From Prevotella sp. (GTDB lineage Bacteria; Bacteroidota; Bacteroidia; Bacteroidales; Dysgonomonadaceae), in the NCBI GenBank assembly GCA_031285905.1, contig JAITVH010000048.1, forward strand, positions 62,001 through 126,000: 64,000 bases of DNA. Direction: 5' to 3'. Shown piece after piece: positions 1-10,116 of this stretch. A program made the position numbers and the translations under genes. The first letter of the stretch is position 1. Every line of letters starts with the position of its first letter. The notes beneath the pieces were generated by a model. The model saw nothing but the letters and a program-made list of their open reading frames with translations, was not told the DNA's origin and ran no database searches.

Positions 1-297
1 GGGTTTATGCCCGAAATGGATGAAGATGATGGTACTATGGGTGCCTGGTATGTATTTTCCACTTTAGGATTATTCCCGTTGGTGGTTGGTGAACCTTGGT
101 ATGAAATTACTTCACCATTTTTCGATGATATAATTATCAAATTGGACAATGGCAAGAAATTAAACATAAAAGCCAAGAACAGAAAATCGCCTGACGATGT
201 TATAAAAAAGGTTAGTTTTAACAAAAATCCGATCTCCGATTTCAGGATCAATCACAACGATATAATGAAAGGTGGCACGCTGGAATTGGAATATTAA
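1..297 (+). CDS. GH92 family alpha-mannosidase, C-terminal fragment (5' truncated by window)
   Basis: Open frame from base 1 (GFMPEMDEDDGTMGAWYVFSTLGLFPLVVGEPWYEITSPFFDDIIIKL) matches the GH92 C-terminal pattern. Confidence 0.8.
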   Translation, partial: GFMPEMDEDDGTMGAWYVFSTLGLFPLVVGEPWYEITSPFFDDIIIKLDNGKKLNIKAKNRKSPDDVIKKVSFNKNPISDFRINHNDIMKGGTLELEY

Positions 298-316
298 TGC
301 AGCGTAGAATATTTAT

Positions 317-1543
317 ATGAGAGACTTTATAATATCAGAATCAAAAAATAAAGAAGCTGTTTTGGTGGGGCTTATCACACCAGAACAAAACGAAGAGCAG
401 ATAAACGAATATTTGGACGAATTGGCTTTCCTTGCAGAGACGGCAGGAATTGTACCGGGAAAAAGGTTTACACAAAAGCTCAGTTATGCCAATCCTGTAA
501 CATTTGTTGGAACAGGTAAGTTGCAGGAGATAAAACAATATATGGAAGATAATGAAATAGATCTTATTATCTTCGATGATGAATTATCACCTAAGCAAAT
601 ACGTAATATTGAAAAGGAATTGCAGGTAAAGATACTCGACCGTACCAGCCTCATCCTTGATATTTTTGCTATGCGTGCACAAACAGCCTATGCTAAGACT
701 CAGGTAGAACTGGCGCAGTACCAATATCTGTTGCCTCGCCTTACCCGTATGTGGACGCATCTCGACCGCCAGCGTGGAGGGGGAGTAATGATGCGTGGTG
801 TGGGTGAAACCCAGTTGGAAACCGACCGCCGTATTATCACAGATAAGATAGCTAAACTGAAAGAAGATCTGAAGACAATAGATAAGCAGATGGCTTCGCA
901 ACGCAAGAATCGTGGTAAGATGGTACGTGTAGCCCTTGTAGGATATACTAATGTAGGGAAATCAACTCTGATGAATTTGCTGAGTAAATCAGAAGTATTT
1001 GCTGAGAATAAGTTGTTTGCTACCCTTGATACTACAGTTCGGAAAGTGATTATTGATAATCTGCCGTTTTTGTTATCCGATACTGTCGGATTTATACGAA
1101 AGTTACCGACACATCTTGTTGAGTCGTTCAAATCCACTCTGGATGAAGTACGGGAAGCCGACCTGCTATTGCATGTAGTAGATATCTCACATCCCAACTT
1201 TGAGGAGCAGATAGAAGTGGTGAACAGCACGTTGATGGATATTGACAAGGAAGAAAAACCAACTATTCTAGTATTCAACAAAATAGATGCATTTACCTAC
1301 AAACCAAAAGACGAAGATGATCTGACTCCAGCAACCAAAGAGAATATCTCATTGGAAGAATTGGAAAGGACATGGATGAATAAAATGCATGATGATTGTA
1401 TATTTATCTCTGCTAAACAGAAAGTCAATATAGAAGAGCTAAAAGAAAAAGTATATGGAAGAGTAAAAGACATCCATATAGAGCGTTATCCTTATAATGA
1501 TTTCCTGTTTCAGCGATACGATCAGGAAGGGACTGAAGAATAA
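317..1543 (+). CDS. hflX: GTPase HflX
   Basis: ORF with GYTNVGKST P-loop, DTVGFIRKLP, NKID, and HflX N-terminal domain (RGGGVMMRGVGETQLETDRR). Confidence 0.95.
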   Translation: MRDFIISESKNKEAVLVGLITPEQNEEQINEYLDELAFLAETAGIVPGKRFTQKLSYANPVTFVGTGKLQEIKQYMEDNEIDLIIFDDELSPKQIRNIEKELQVKILDRTSLILDIFAMRAQTAYAKTQVELAQYQYLLPRLTRMWTHLDRQRGGGVMMRGVGETQLETDRRIITDKIAKLKEDLKTIDKQMASQRKNRGKMVRVALVGYTNVGKSTLMNLLSKSEVFAENKLFATLDTTVRKVIIDNLPFLLSDTVGFIRKLPTHLVESFKSTLDEVREADLLLHVVDISHPNFEEQIEVVNSTLMDIDKEEKPTILVFNKIDAFTYKPKDEDDLTPATKENISLEELERTWMNKMHDDCIFISAKQKVNIEELKEKVYGRVKDIHIERYPYNDFLFQRYDQEGTEE

Positions 1544-1546
1544 AAT

Positions 1547-2383
1547 ATGCAACAGGCCATTGCTTACATTAAAGAATCACTGAGAGATTACTATTCCGGA
1601 AGCGAGATTTCGGGACTATGTCGTATCCTCATCGAGTATATCGTAGATGAATCTTATTTTAATGCATTGGTAAAAGATATTATTTTTTCAGAGGATCAAA
1701 GGGCTATATTGGTTTCTTTGATAGAGCGTCTTAAGGCCTATGAACCTATACAATATATTATGGAAGAAGCCGAGTTCTTCGGCCTCCCTTTTTTTGTGAA
1801 CTGCAATGTGCTGATTCCCCGTCCCGAAACAGAAGAGCTTGTGGAATTGATACTCAACGAAAACCCTCAGCCCAACCTGCAAGTATTGGATATAGGCACA
1901 GGAAGCGGAGCTATTGCAATAGCCCTGGCAAAGTATATGAAAGAAGCCGGAATAGCAGCATGGGACTTCTCCTATAAGGCTTTGGATATAGCTGTTCTTA
2001 ATTCTAAGAAAAACAATACAGATATCAGTTTCAGGCTTGTAGATGTGGTGAAAGACTATCCTACTGATCGGAAATATGATATCATAGTTAGCAATCCTCC
2101 ATATGTTATGGAAAGTGAGAAGGTTGCAATAGAACGGAATGTACTTGACTATGAGCCACACAGCGCACTCTTCGTCCCTGATGATAAAGCGCTTTTATTC
2201 TATGATAAAATAGCAGATATCGCATTAGAACTTTTGCATCCTTCCGGTAAATTGTATTTTGAAATCAATCAGGTAAAAGGACAGGATACTGTAAGGCTGC
2301 TTCAAGATAAAGGCTTTAAAGATGTAACGCTTTTTCAGGACTTGAATATGAATGATAGAATGGTTCAGGCAGTATTGGCTTAA
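1547..2383 (+). CDS. prmC: Peptide chain release factor N5-glutamine methyltransferase PrmC
   Basis: SAM motif VLDIGTGSGAIAIALA and catalytic NPPY (SNPPYV). Confidence 0.93.
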   Translation: MQQAIAYIKESLRDYYSGSEISGLCRILIEYIVDESYFNALVKDIIFSEDQRAILVSLIERLKAYEPIQYIMEEAEFFGLPFFVNCNVLIPRPETEELVELILNENPQPNLQVLDIGTGSGAIAIALAKYMKEAGIAAWDFSYKALDIAVLNSKKNNTDISFRLVDVVKDYPTDRKYDIIVSNPPYVMESEKVAIERNVLDYEPHSALFVPDDKALLFYDKIADIALELLHPSGKLYFEINQVKGQDTVRLLQDKGFKDVTLFQDLNMNDRMVQAVLA

Positions 2384-2403
2384 AATACCGCATCTTATTT
2401 CTT

Positions 2404-2889
2404 ATGAAACTCTCCGAACCTCAGGCCCTCAACCGCATTGCTGCTTACTGTTCCCGGGCTGAACGATCCGAATTTGATGCTCGGAAGAAACTCCTTGCAT
2501 GGGAACTGGATAATGGAGCTATCGAACGAATAATAAAGCGTCTGAAGAACGAAAAATATATTGATGATACCCGCTTTGCCAGAAGTTTTATCAACGATAA
2601 GATGAAGTTCAGCAAATGGGGCAAGACAAAGATCGTTTTCGAGCTCAGAAAGAAGAACATACCAGAATCTGTTTACAATCCTATATTGGAAGAACTGTCA
2701 GGAGACGAATTTGAAAAGCAATTGATGCATATTTTATCTGTAAAGGAGAAGAGTGTAAAAGGCAAGAATGAATATGACCGCAAAACCAAGCTCATTCGTT
2801 TTGCCTTAGGACGTGGTTTCTCTATGGATCTAGTGATAAGGTGTGTAAACAAAATCATGGGAGGCAACTATGAAGAACCTTTTTCGTAA
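2404..2889 (+). CDS. recX: RecX family regulatory protein
   Basis: RecX-like helical repeats (YCSRAERSEFDARKKLLAW, YIDDTRFARSFINDKMKFSKWGKTKI). Confidence 0.85.
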   Translation: MKLSEPQALNRIAAYCSRAERSEFDARKKLLAWELDNGAIERIIKRLKNEKYIDDTRFARSFINDKMKFSKWGKTKIVFELRKKNIPESVYNPILEELSGDEFEKQLMHILSVKEKSVKGKNEYDRKTKLIRFALGRGFSMDLVIRCVNKIMGGNYEEPFS

Positions 2890-3559
2890 CTTCCTCAACC
2901 TTTTCTTTCCCGATCTGTGCGTTGTTTGTAAGCAACGGCTGAACGATGCAGAGCCATATATTTGCACTGAATGTCTGGTTTTATTACCTAAAACGAATTT
3001 CCATTTACAACCCGACAACAGGCTGGAGGAATTTTTTGCCGGACGCATTCCTTTTCGGCGAATATCGGCATATGCTTATTTTATTAAGGGAGGAAGCATA
3101 CAGACTATAATCCATGAATTGAAATATAAGAATAACCCCGGGATAGGGGTCTTTATAGGTGAGTTATGTGGCGAAAATCTTAAGGGAAGTACTTTTATCT
3201 CTGATATCGACTTTCTTGTACCCGTACCACTCCATCGCAAACGGGAAAGGCAAAGAGGTTATAATCAGTCATTGGAGATCTGTAAAGGAATCTCCCGGAT
3301 AACAGGGATCCCGATCGACAATGAAACCCTAATAAGAAAAGTAAATAATCAGTCGCAGACTAAAAATAAGCGCTTCGACAGGTGGAAGAATGTAGAAGAT
3401 ATATTTGATATTACAGACGATAATGCTTTCAAAGGGAAACATATATTATTGATAGATGATATAATAACCACGGGTTCTACCTTGGAGTCTTGCGCTAAGG
3501 AGATATTGAAATGTAAAGATACTGAAATCAGCATCTTCGCAGTAGGAACAGCCGGATAA
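2870..3559 (+). CDS. ComF family phosphoribosyltransferase-like protein
   Basis: N-terminal Cys pairs CVVCKQRL..CTEC, VPVPLHRKRERQRGYNQS, PRPP motif ILLIDDIITTGST; overlaps recX 3' end. Confidence 0.88.
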   Translation: MKNLFRNFLNLFFPDLCVVCKQRLNDAEPYICTECLVLLPKTNFHLQPDNRLEEFFAGRIPFRRISAYAYFIKGGSIQTIIHELKYKNNPGIGVFIGELCGENLKGSTFISDIDFLVPVPLHRKRERQRGYNQSLEICKGISRITGIPIDNETLIRKVNNQSQTKNKRFDRWKNVEDIFDITDDNAFKGKHILLIDDIITTGSTLESCAKEILKCKDTEISIFAVGTAG

Positions 3560-3598
3560 TTTCTGTATGTAAGAGAGCTTAACAGGAAGGGCAGCGAA

Positions 3599-5242
3599 CT
3601 ATTCCGCCCAGTAAGGTTTTGGAAACGCCCGTATTGGACTGTATCGGATATAGGATTCAAATATTTCCTTGTCAGGGCCTACAACCCGGGGATCACCTGA
3701 CTTTTCCAACTCGTTAAATAAAGCATCTTTCAGTTCATTTTCAATCGCGGCGTAATCCTTTTTGTTTGCCAGATTGTCGAGACAGAACGGATCATTACCA
3801 ATATGATATAATTCAAATTCGGGCCGTTTCTCAAATGCCAAATCAAAGTATGAATGGATAGCCGGATCTTTATAATTCTCTATCAGGAAAGTTTTGGAAG
3901 GTGCATCGTCCACATCCGAAAATGCCCAATCGGTATGATAAGTCCCATTTTCCTCTATACCATACATCGGATATAATTCACCCGTTTCCTTATTCATCAT
4001 CTGTGGAGCTCCGGCAGGCCATCGTTCCGGCTTGGCATTCCAAATAAAAAGATAATCCTGACTGCGTACGGCACGTTGCGGATATCCCAGATTTTCCCAA
4101 CGGGAAGAGGAATGTCTCTCGCGGCCCATATACACATATTTTTTTGTTTCATCTACGATTCCTTCTTTTTTCGATCTGAGTGTATTGAGAAAACTTCGCC
4201 CTGAGATAGGGAGCATCCCCTCGGGTTTTATCCCTGCTATCTCCAGAATGGTGGGTGCGATGTCTGCAAAACTTATCGGATCATTCACCTGGCGTTCACC
4301 CGTAAAACCATTCGGATAACTGACAGCCAAGGGAACATGTACGCCATATTCGAAGCAATTGGCCTTTGCCCGGGGAAAAGGCATCCCATTATCTGCCGTC
4401 ACTATCACAATTGTGTTATCAAGTTCACCTATTGAATCCAGATAGTTCAACATTTTGCATAAGTGAGAATCGGCCCATTCTATCTCTACGGCATAGTCCA
4501 GTATATCTCCTCTGATCTCTTCCGTATCGGGTAAGAATCCGGGAACGTCTACCTCGCCAAGACTCTTTCCATTGCGCTTCCACGAGCCTTTTTCATAGGC
4601 ACGATGAGGTTCGGCGGCTCCATACCAGAAATAAAAAGGTTGCCCGACTTCTCGTTCTTGTAGGAATGAACGGAAGTTTTCATAGTAATCTACCAGTCCG
4701 ATACCTTTGGCAGTACGCGGATCCGAAGGGCTATCTTTCTTATACTTATGTTTATTGAACTGATGTCCGGCAGCGTTATCCTTTCTCCATAAAGAGTCTT
4801 TCTCATTGCGTGCATAGCGGAAAGGATCTACTCCTTTTCCTGTAAATCCGGTATGATATCCATTTGCTTCCAGAAGATCGACAAACGGAACATATTCTTT
4901 CATCCAGGAAGAGGCATGCTGACCTGACTGCTTATTTTGCCAGTGATAGCGTCCTGTAACTAAAGTACTTCTGGAAGGGGCACTCCCCGGGGAACCAGCA
5001 TAACAATTTGTAAAATAGACTCCGTTAGAAGCTACTCTGTCGAATTCGGGAGTTTTGACAAAACGGCTACCGGCAAAACTGGTATGTATATAGCTTTGGT
5101 CATCATTTATTACGAATAAGATATTCGGTCGCTTAGCAGATTCTTCCTTTTCTTTACATCCGATAAAGAATCCCGAACTCAATGAAATCAGTACTGCTCC
5201 TGTTAAATGCTTCATAGTATCTATTTGAAAAATATATTCCAA
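3599..5242 (-). CDS. Sulfatase, predicted Ser-type formylglycine precursor
   Basis: RPNILFVINDDQSY start, GSAPSRSTLVTGRY (S-x-P-S-R), TADNGMPF metal site. Confidence 0.9.
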   Translation of the reverse strand: MEYIFQIDTMKHLTGAVLISLSSGFFIGCKEKEESAKRPNILFVINDDQSYIHTSFAGSRFVKTPEFDRVASNGVYFTNCYAGSPGSAPSRSTLVTGRYHWQNKQSGQHASSWMKEYVPFVDLLEANGYHTGFTGKGVDPFRYARNEKDSLWRKDNAAGHQFNKHKYKKDSPSDPRTAKGIGLVDYYENFRSFLQEREVGQPFYFWYGAAEPHRAYEKGSWKRNGKSLGEVDVPGFLPDTEEIRGDILDYAVEIEWADSHLCKMLNYLDSIGELDNTIVIVTADNGMPFPRAKANCFEYGVHVPLAVSYPNGFTGERQVNDPISFADIAPTILEIAGIKPEGMLPISGRSFLNTLRSKKEGIVDETKKYVYMGRERHSSSRWENLGYPQRAVRSQDYLFIWNAKPERWPAGAPQMMNKETGELYPMYGIEENGTYHTDWAFSDVDDAPSKTFLIENYKDPAIHSYFDLAFEKRPEFELYHIGNDPFCLDNLANKKDYAAIENELKDALFNELEKSGDPRVVGPDKEIFESYIRYSPIRAFPKPYWAE

Positions 5243-5387
5243 TTACTTCATTCTTCCACAAGCTCTCTTATAGATCACTGTCTACTTGCATCCTATAGAA
5301 TAAGATTTTACAAATATATATAAAATGTTATTTCAAGCACTCCAGATGATTTCTCTTTTCTATACCTATCTTTTCCGGAAGTTTTTC

Positions 5388-5395
5388 TACTTTTG
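5388..5395 (+). promoter_or_regulatory. Bacteroidota-type -7 element TACTTTTG upstream of the ion channel gene
   Basis: Matches TAnnTTTG, 21 nt before the ATG at 5417; no -33 element verified. Confidence 0.4.
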
Positions 5396-5416
5396 TACAA
5401 ATCAGAATCTAACACA

Positions 5417-6274
5417 ATGCAACAGGTAAAAGGACTTTGTCGGAACCTTATCGAAAAGCGATGGTTTGAAATCGCTATTATTTCAGTCATTCTCATTAAT
5501 TCGGTCTTGATAGGCGTAGAAACCTATACAATAACACCGGGAATAACACTTATCCAGCACATTATACTGGGAATCTTTACTTTTGAAATCATAGTGCGCT
5601 TTATTGCCCGCAAGGACATCAAATCTTTCTTTACATCAGGCTGGAATATTTTCGATCTTTCCTTGGTACTTATCAGTTATATACCTGAAAGCATATTCGA
5701 AGGAAGTTCCACCATCATGGTAATAAGAATACTACGTATATTCAGAGTGCTCCGCCTATTAAGAACTTCGGACGAAATAAAGCTGATTATTGATGTTCTT
5801 TCAAAATCATTTAGCGCATTGTTCTATAACGCTATATTCTTCTTTATCTTCCTTTATCTGTTTTCAATTATCGGCGTATCTGTATTCAGATTGCCTGATT
5901 ATGAAAGGCTGGATGCAGCAGGTAAAGAAAAATACACAGAACTGATGGCGGTCGCACCTAACTCACCTGAGTGTTCCCCTGATCCGTATGGCACATTGGC
6001 CGAATCTATGTTCACATTGTTCAGGGCATTGACCGGAGAAGATTGGACAGACCTGCGCTACAATCTGGTAAAAGCACAGGAATACGGTTTTGTCCATGTT
6101 TCTCCTATCTTCATTACGTCCTTTCATATTATCTGGTTTATACTAGCAGCATTCCTTTTATTGAATCTGGTGGTAGGGGCCATTGTCAACAATTATCAGG
6201 TAATCATGGAAGAAAGCCGTAAAGAAAAGGAACGGCTAAAGATGTTGAAAGAGCAAGAAAATCCGAATATTTAA
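5417..6274 (+). CDS. Voltage-gated cation channel (single-domain 6TM)
   Basis: S4 with Arg every third residue (VIRILRIFRVLRLLR), pore TGEDWTD, S6 FLLLNLVVGAIVNNY. ORF track starts at TTG 5393; ATG 5417 preferred. Confidence 0.9.
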   Translation: MQQVKGLCRNLIEKRWFEIAIISVILINSVLIGVETYTITPGITLIQHIILGIFTFEIIVRFIARKDIKSFFTSGWNIFDLSLVLISYIPESIFEGSSTIMVIRILRIFRVLRLLRTSDEIKLIIDVLSKSFSALFYNAIFFFIFLYLFSIIGVSVFRLPDYERLDAAGKEKYTELMAVAPNSPECSPDPYGTLAESMFTLFRALTGEDWTDLRYNLVKAQEYGFVHVSPIFITSFHIIWFILAAFLLLNLVVGAIVNNYQVIMEESRKEKERLKMLKEQENPNI

Positions 6275-6291
6275 CCAATAATATCAATAAC

Positions 6292-8235
6292 ATGAAAAGT
6301 AGTTTAAAAACATTGCTTGCCATTTGTCTGTGCTTTACTATGTCGACTGTATATGCCGATGTAAAGTTGCCACACATCTTTTCAGACAATATGGTTATCC
6401 AGCAAAACATGCCTGTTAAAGTGTGGGGATGGGCAGATAAGAATGAGGGTGTAGAAGTAAGCTTCAACAATCAGGTAAAAAAGGTAAAGGCCGATAAGAA
6501 TGGACTATGGTCTGTACAGTTCGCCGCATTGGCTTATGGAGGCCCCTATACATTGGACGTGAAAGGCAAGAAAAACGCTATCTCGCTCAAGAATATTTTG
6601 GTGGGTGAAGTATGGTTATGCTCAGGCCAATCCAATATGGAATGGACAGTAGTAAATTCGATGAATGCGCAACAGGAAATAGCTGCAGCTAACTATCCTA
6701 ACATCAGGGCATTCAATGTAAAAAAAGACATGTCTATCGAGCCAAAACAGGATTTAGACGGTGGCTGGGAAGTATGTTCTCCTGAGACTGTAGGCAATTT
6801 CTCGGCTGTGGGGTATTTCTTTGCCCGTAAGCTAAATGCGGAATTGGGTATTCCTATCGGGATTATCAACTCATCATGGGGCGGAACTGATGTGGAGACA
6901 TGGACTAGTGGGGATTCGTTCTTCAATCTTCCGGAGAAGTTTGCAGCACGTTATAATAACCTGCAAATAGGTAATATGGAAGAGTTCATTAAAGAGAACG
7001 AAAAGAACAAACAAGCCTACAGAGAGGCTCAGGCAAATGATCCGGGTATGAACGAACAATGGTATAACCCTTCTTTTAATACAAGCTCATGGGGTAAAAT
7101 GGCAGTTCCCAAATTATGGGATGGAGATCTTGCTTCTGTTGATGGTACTCTTTGGTTCAAATATACGATCAACCTGCCTGAAAGTGTAAAAGGAAAGGGC
7201 GCAAAACTCAATCTAAGTTCAATCGATGATGATGATGTGACATGGATGAATGGAACAAAGGTTGGTGAGACTAAAGGACATTTGTTTGGGCGTAGTTATC
7301 AAATCCCTGAAAACGTACTGAGTGCAGGAACAAATACCATTGTAGTCAAAGTAACTGATAATGCCGGAAACGGAGGATTCTGGGGTAAACCGGAAGATAT
7401 GTACCTCGAAGTGGATGGTAAACAATACCCATTGGCCGGAGATTGGCAGTACAAAGAATCCGTAACCAACAGGCAATATAAGTATGTTGATATTTCACCT
7501 AATATGTATCCTACACTGCTCTATAATGCCATGATTGCACCTATTATTCAATTCCCTATCAAAGGAGCCATTTGGTATCAGGGAGAAAACAATGCCGGGG
7601 CAGCATATAATTATAGGACGCTATTCCCTAATATGATCAATAACTGGCGCAATAAATGGGGCTATGAGTTTCCGTTCTATTGGGTACAGCTTGCTAACTA
7701 TATGGCGAAAGACGATGTGCCGAAAGACAGCGAATGGGCTGAGCTTCGCGATGCACAAACAATGACTCTTTCTTTGCCTAAAACCGGACAAGCAGTAATT
7801 ACCGATATCGGCGAAGCTTTTGACATCCATCCACGCAATAAGCAGGATGTAGGCTTACGGTTGGCTCTGAATGCCCTGAACAAAGATTATGGCAAAGCCG
7901 ATGTTGTCTATTCGGGCCCTACAGCCAAAGGAGTGGACATCAGCGGTAATAAAATGGTAATCACTTATGACAACGTAGATAAGGGACTAGTCGTGAAAAA
8001 TAAGTACGGATATATAGAAGGATTTGCTATCGCCGGTGCAGATATGAAATTTGAATGGGCTAAGGCTTATCTGTATGGGGATAGAGTAGTGGTTTATTCC
8101 GATAATATAGAGAACCCTGTTGCAGTTCGCTATTCATGGAGTAACAATCCTGATGTAAACCTCTTTAATGCAGCAGGATTACCAGCCGTTCCTTTCCGGA
8201 CAGATGAACTGAAAGGTATCACCCAAAAGGATTAA
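6292..8235 (+). CDS. Sialate O-acetylesterase-like SGNH esterase
   Basis: Signal peptide, LPHIFSDNMVIQQNMPVKVWGWA, WLCSGQSNMEWTV, IWYQGENNA. Confidence 0.9.
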   Translation: MKSSLKTLLAICLCFTMSTVYADVKLPHIFSDNMVIQQNMPVKVWGWADKNEGVEVSFNNQVKKVKADKNGLWSVQFAALAYGGPYTLDVKGKKNAISLKNILVGEVWLCSGQSNMEWTVVNSMNAQQEIAAANYPNIRAFNVKKDMSIEPKQDLDGGWEVCSPETVGNFSAVGYFFARKLNAELGIPIGIINSSWGGTDVETWTSGDSFFNLPEKFAARYNNLQIGNMEEFIKENEKNKQAYREAQANDPGMNEQWYNPSFNTSSWGKMAVPKLWDGDLASVDGTLWFKYTINLPESVKGKGAKLNLSSIDDDDVTWMNGTKVGETKGHLFGRSYQIPENVLSAGTNTIVVKVTDNAGNGGFWGKPEDMYLEVDGKQYPLAGDWQYKESVTNRQYKYVDISPNMYPTLLYNAMIAPIIQFPIKGAIWYQGENNAGAAYNYRTLFPNMINNWRNKWGYEFPFYWVQLANYMAKDDVPKDSEWAELRDAQTMTLSLPKTGQAVITDIGEAFDIHPRNKQDVGLRLALNALNKDYGKADVVYSGPTAKGVDISGNKMVITYDNVDKGLVVKNKYGYIEGFAIAGADMKFEWAKAYLYGDRVVVYSDNIENPVAVRYSWSNNPDVNLFNAAGLPAVPFRTDELKGITQKD

Positions 8236-8254
8236 TATATCTGACATATAATAT

Positions 8255-8284
8255 AAAAGCCTGATTATCAATAATCAGGCTTTT
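8255..8284. terminator. Bidirectional intrinsic terminator between the esterase gene and hisS
   Basis: aaaagcctgattatcaataatcaggctttt hairpin. Confidence 0.8.
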
Positions 8285-8313
8285 ATATTTTGTTTTGGCT
8301 ATTCTATTGTATA

Positions 8314-9690
8314 TCAACTAGATAACACTTTTACACATTCTTCTATTATCAGTTGTTTTTGTTCCCCTGTAATCATATTCTTTAAGGTGAGCTTGTTTTC
8401 CCTCATCTCATCCTCTCCTACAATTACTACGTAAGAAATCTTATTAGAATCAGCATAAGACATTTGTTTCTTCATCTTGGCCGGTTCGGGGTATATTTCA
8501 GTGGCTATGTTCGACTGACGTAACTTATTGACTATTGGCAGGATATATTCCTCTTCTTTGTCTCCAAAGTTTACAAATAGTACTTTAGTATTCTGTATCG
8601 AATCTTTTGGATATAAGTCCAATTGATTCAGCACGTCGAATATACGGTCAGCACCAAATGAAATACCCACGCCTGAAACTCCTTTCAGCCCGAAGATCCC
8701 CGTAAGGTCGTCATAGCGCCCACCGCCTGTAATACTACCGATCTGTACATCCAATGCTTTCACTTCTATGATAGCGCCTGTATAATAGTTTAGGCCTCGT
8801 GCAAGAGTTAAATCCAACTCCAGTTCCGAACGCATACCTACCACATTCAGTCTGTTGAAGATCAATTCAAGTTCCTGAACGCCTTGCAATCCTTTTTCTG
8901 AGCCTTGCAACACTGTTTTTAGTGTTTCCAGCTTTTCCTGATTAGTGCCTTGCAGTAGGATAATAGGCTGCAACTGGTCGATCGCTTTTTGAGGAATACC
9001 TTTCGATGCCAATTCCTCATTTACCTTTTCCAGTCCTATTTTGTCCAACTTATCAATAGCAACAGTAATATCCACTATCTTATCCAGTTCGCCGATAGTT
9101 TCGGCAATACCAGATAGTATTTTGCGGTTGTTCAGTTTGATACTTACACGTATTCCAAAGCGATTGAAAACCTCATCGGCTATGAGCAACAACTCCACTT
9201 CGTTCAGTAACGAATCGGAACCAACGATATCTGCATCGCACTGGAAGAACTCACGATAACGTCCTTTCTGAGGCCTGTCAGCACGCCATACGGGCTGTAT
9301 CTGGTAACGTCTGAATGGGAAAGTGATTTCGTTGCGGTGCATCACCACATAACGGGCAAAAGGTACAGTAAGATCATAGCGCAGCCCTTTTTCACACAGG
9401 CTGCCAGCCAACTTATTTGTATTTCTATCAGTCAGTTCTTCATCGGTGATCCCTTTCAGGTAATCTCCCGAGTTCAGTATTTTGAATAACAGCTTATCCC
9501 CTTCTTCTCCATACTTCCCCATCAGGGTAGAAAGGTTCTCCATCGACGGAGTCTCTATCTGACGGAAGCCATACAGTTTAAATACTTCGCGTATAGTGTC
9601 GAAAATATAGTTGCGCTTCGCCATTTCTTCCGGCGAAAAGTCTCTGGTTCCTTTTGGAATCGAAGGTTGTGACATAGTTTTATTCTTCAA
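8314..9690 (-). CDS. hisS: Histidine--tRNA ligase
   Basis: [18 protein letters not shown], motif 2 [43 protein letters not shown]. Confidence 0.97.
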   Translation of the reverse strand: MKNKTMSQPSIPKGTRDFSPEEMAKRNYIFDTIREVFKLYGFRQIETPSMENLSTLMGKYGEEGDKLLFKILNSGDYLKGITDEELTDRNTNKLAGSLCEKGLRYDLTVPFARYVVMHRNEITFPFRRYQIQPVWRADRPQKGRYREFFQCDADIVGSDSLLNEVELLLIADEVFNRFGIRVSIKLNNRKILSGIAETIGELDKIVDITVAIDKLDKIGLEKVNEELASKGIPQKAIDQLQPIILLQGTNQEKLETLKTVLQGSEKGLQGVQELELIFNRLNVVGMRSELELDLTLARGLNYYTGAIIEVKALDVQIGSITGGGRYDDLTGIFGLKGVSGVGISFGADRIFDVLNQLDLYPKDSIQNTKVLFVNFGDKEEEYILPIVNKLRQSNIATEIYPEPAKMKKQMSYADSNKISYVVIVGEDEMRENKLTLKNMITGEQKQLIIEECVKVLSS

Positions 9691-9706
9691 AAAAATATTC
9701 AGGTTG

Positions 9707-9714
9707 CAAAGGTA
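9707..9714 (-). promoter_or_regulatory. -7 element TACCTTTG upstream of hisS
   Basis: caaaggta on + strand equals TACCTTTG on - strand, matching TAnnTTTG. Confidence 0.4.
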
Positions 9715-9786
9715 GAAATAAGTTGTGAGTTATAAATAATAACCTTTCTTTTTTCATTAGATATCATTGACGAGAGCTTCTTGAAA

Positions 9787-9814
9787 TTTTAACTAAAAGG
9801 TAACAAAGGTAACA
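9787..9814 (+). repeat. 28-nt dispersed repeat ttttaactaaaaggtaacaaaggtaaca
   Basis: Identical 28-nt string at 34294-34321; variants near 34440 and 34591. Confidence 0.75.
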
Positions 9815-9870
9815 GAATTCTATTGTTTTTGATAAACATAATACTCGATATCCAGGATTATTCTCATTTT

Positions 9871-9908
9871 AAAAGAGGCTGTATAACATTATATTATATA
9901 GCCTCTTT
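9871..9908 (-). terminator. Intrinsic terminator downstream of the short peptide ORF
   Basis: aaaagaggctgtataacattatattatatagcctcttt hairpin. Confidence 0.7.
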
Positions 9909-9993
9909 ATTGATTTACTCTACTTTTTGAATAGAATCTTTAATAAATTAATACGCACTCCAACTTACACTAATACTAGTATTAGAGGATGCA

Positions 9994-10116
9994 CTAAAAT
10001 AAACAATATGTTGACTCGCATTTTGACTTAATGCTACTTCCAGACCCAAAACTAAGAGTTCTTGCTACATTTTCGATAGAAACTTCTTTCAATTTCAAAT
10101 TTTCAGATTTTTTCAT
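9994..10116 (-). CDS. Putative 40-aa RiPP-like precursor, possibly frame-disrupted (below the ORF track cutoff)
   Basis: Manual translation: MKKSENLKLKEVSIENVARTLSFGSGSSIKSKCESTYCLF*. N-terminus resembles that of ORF 43209. Downstream of three GT-like genes on the same strand and followed by a terminator. Confidence 0.5.
   Translation of the reverse strand: MKKSENLKLKEVSIENVARTLSFGSGSSIKSKCESTYCLF

Noticed and set aside
700-1281. 193-aa minus-strand ORF inside hflX
   Set aside because: Shadow ORF antisense to a clearly conserved gene; Ser/Arg-biased composition and no recognisable motif.
9948-10116. Programmed -1 frameshift in the small peptide ORF
   Set aside because: The -1 frame gives only KMRVNILFILVHPLILVLV*; the Ser-rich frame needs +1 (or loss of one T), and no classic -1 slippery heptamer is present.
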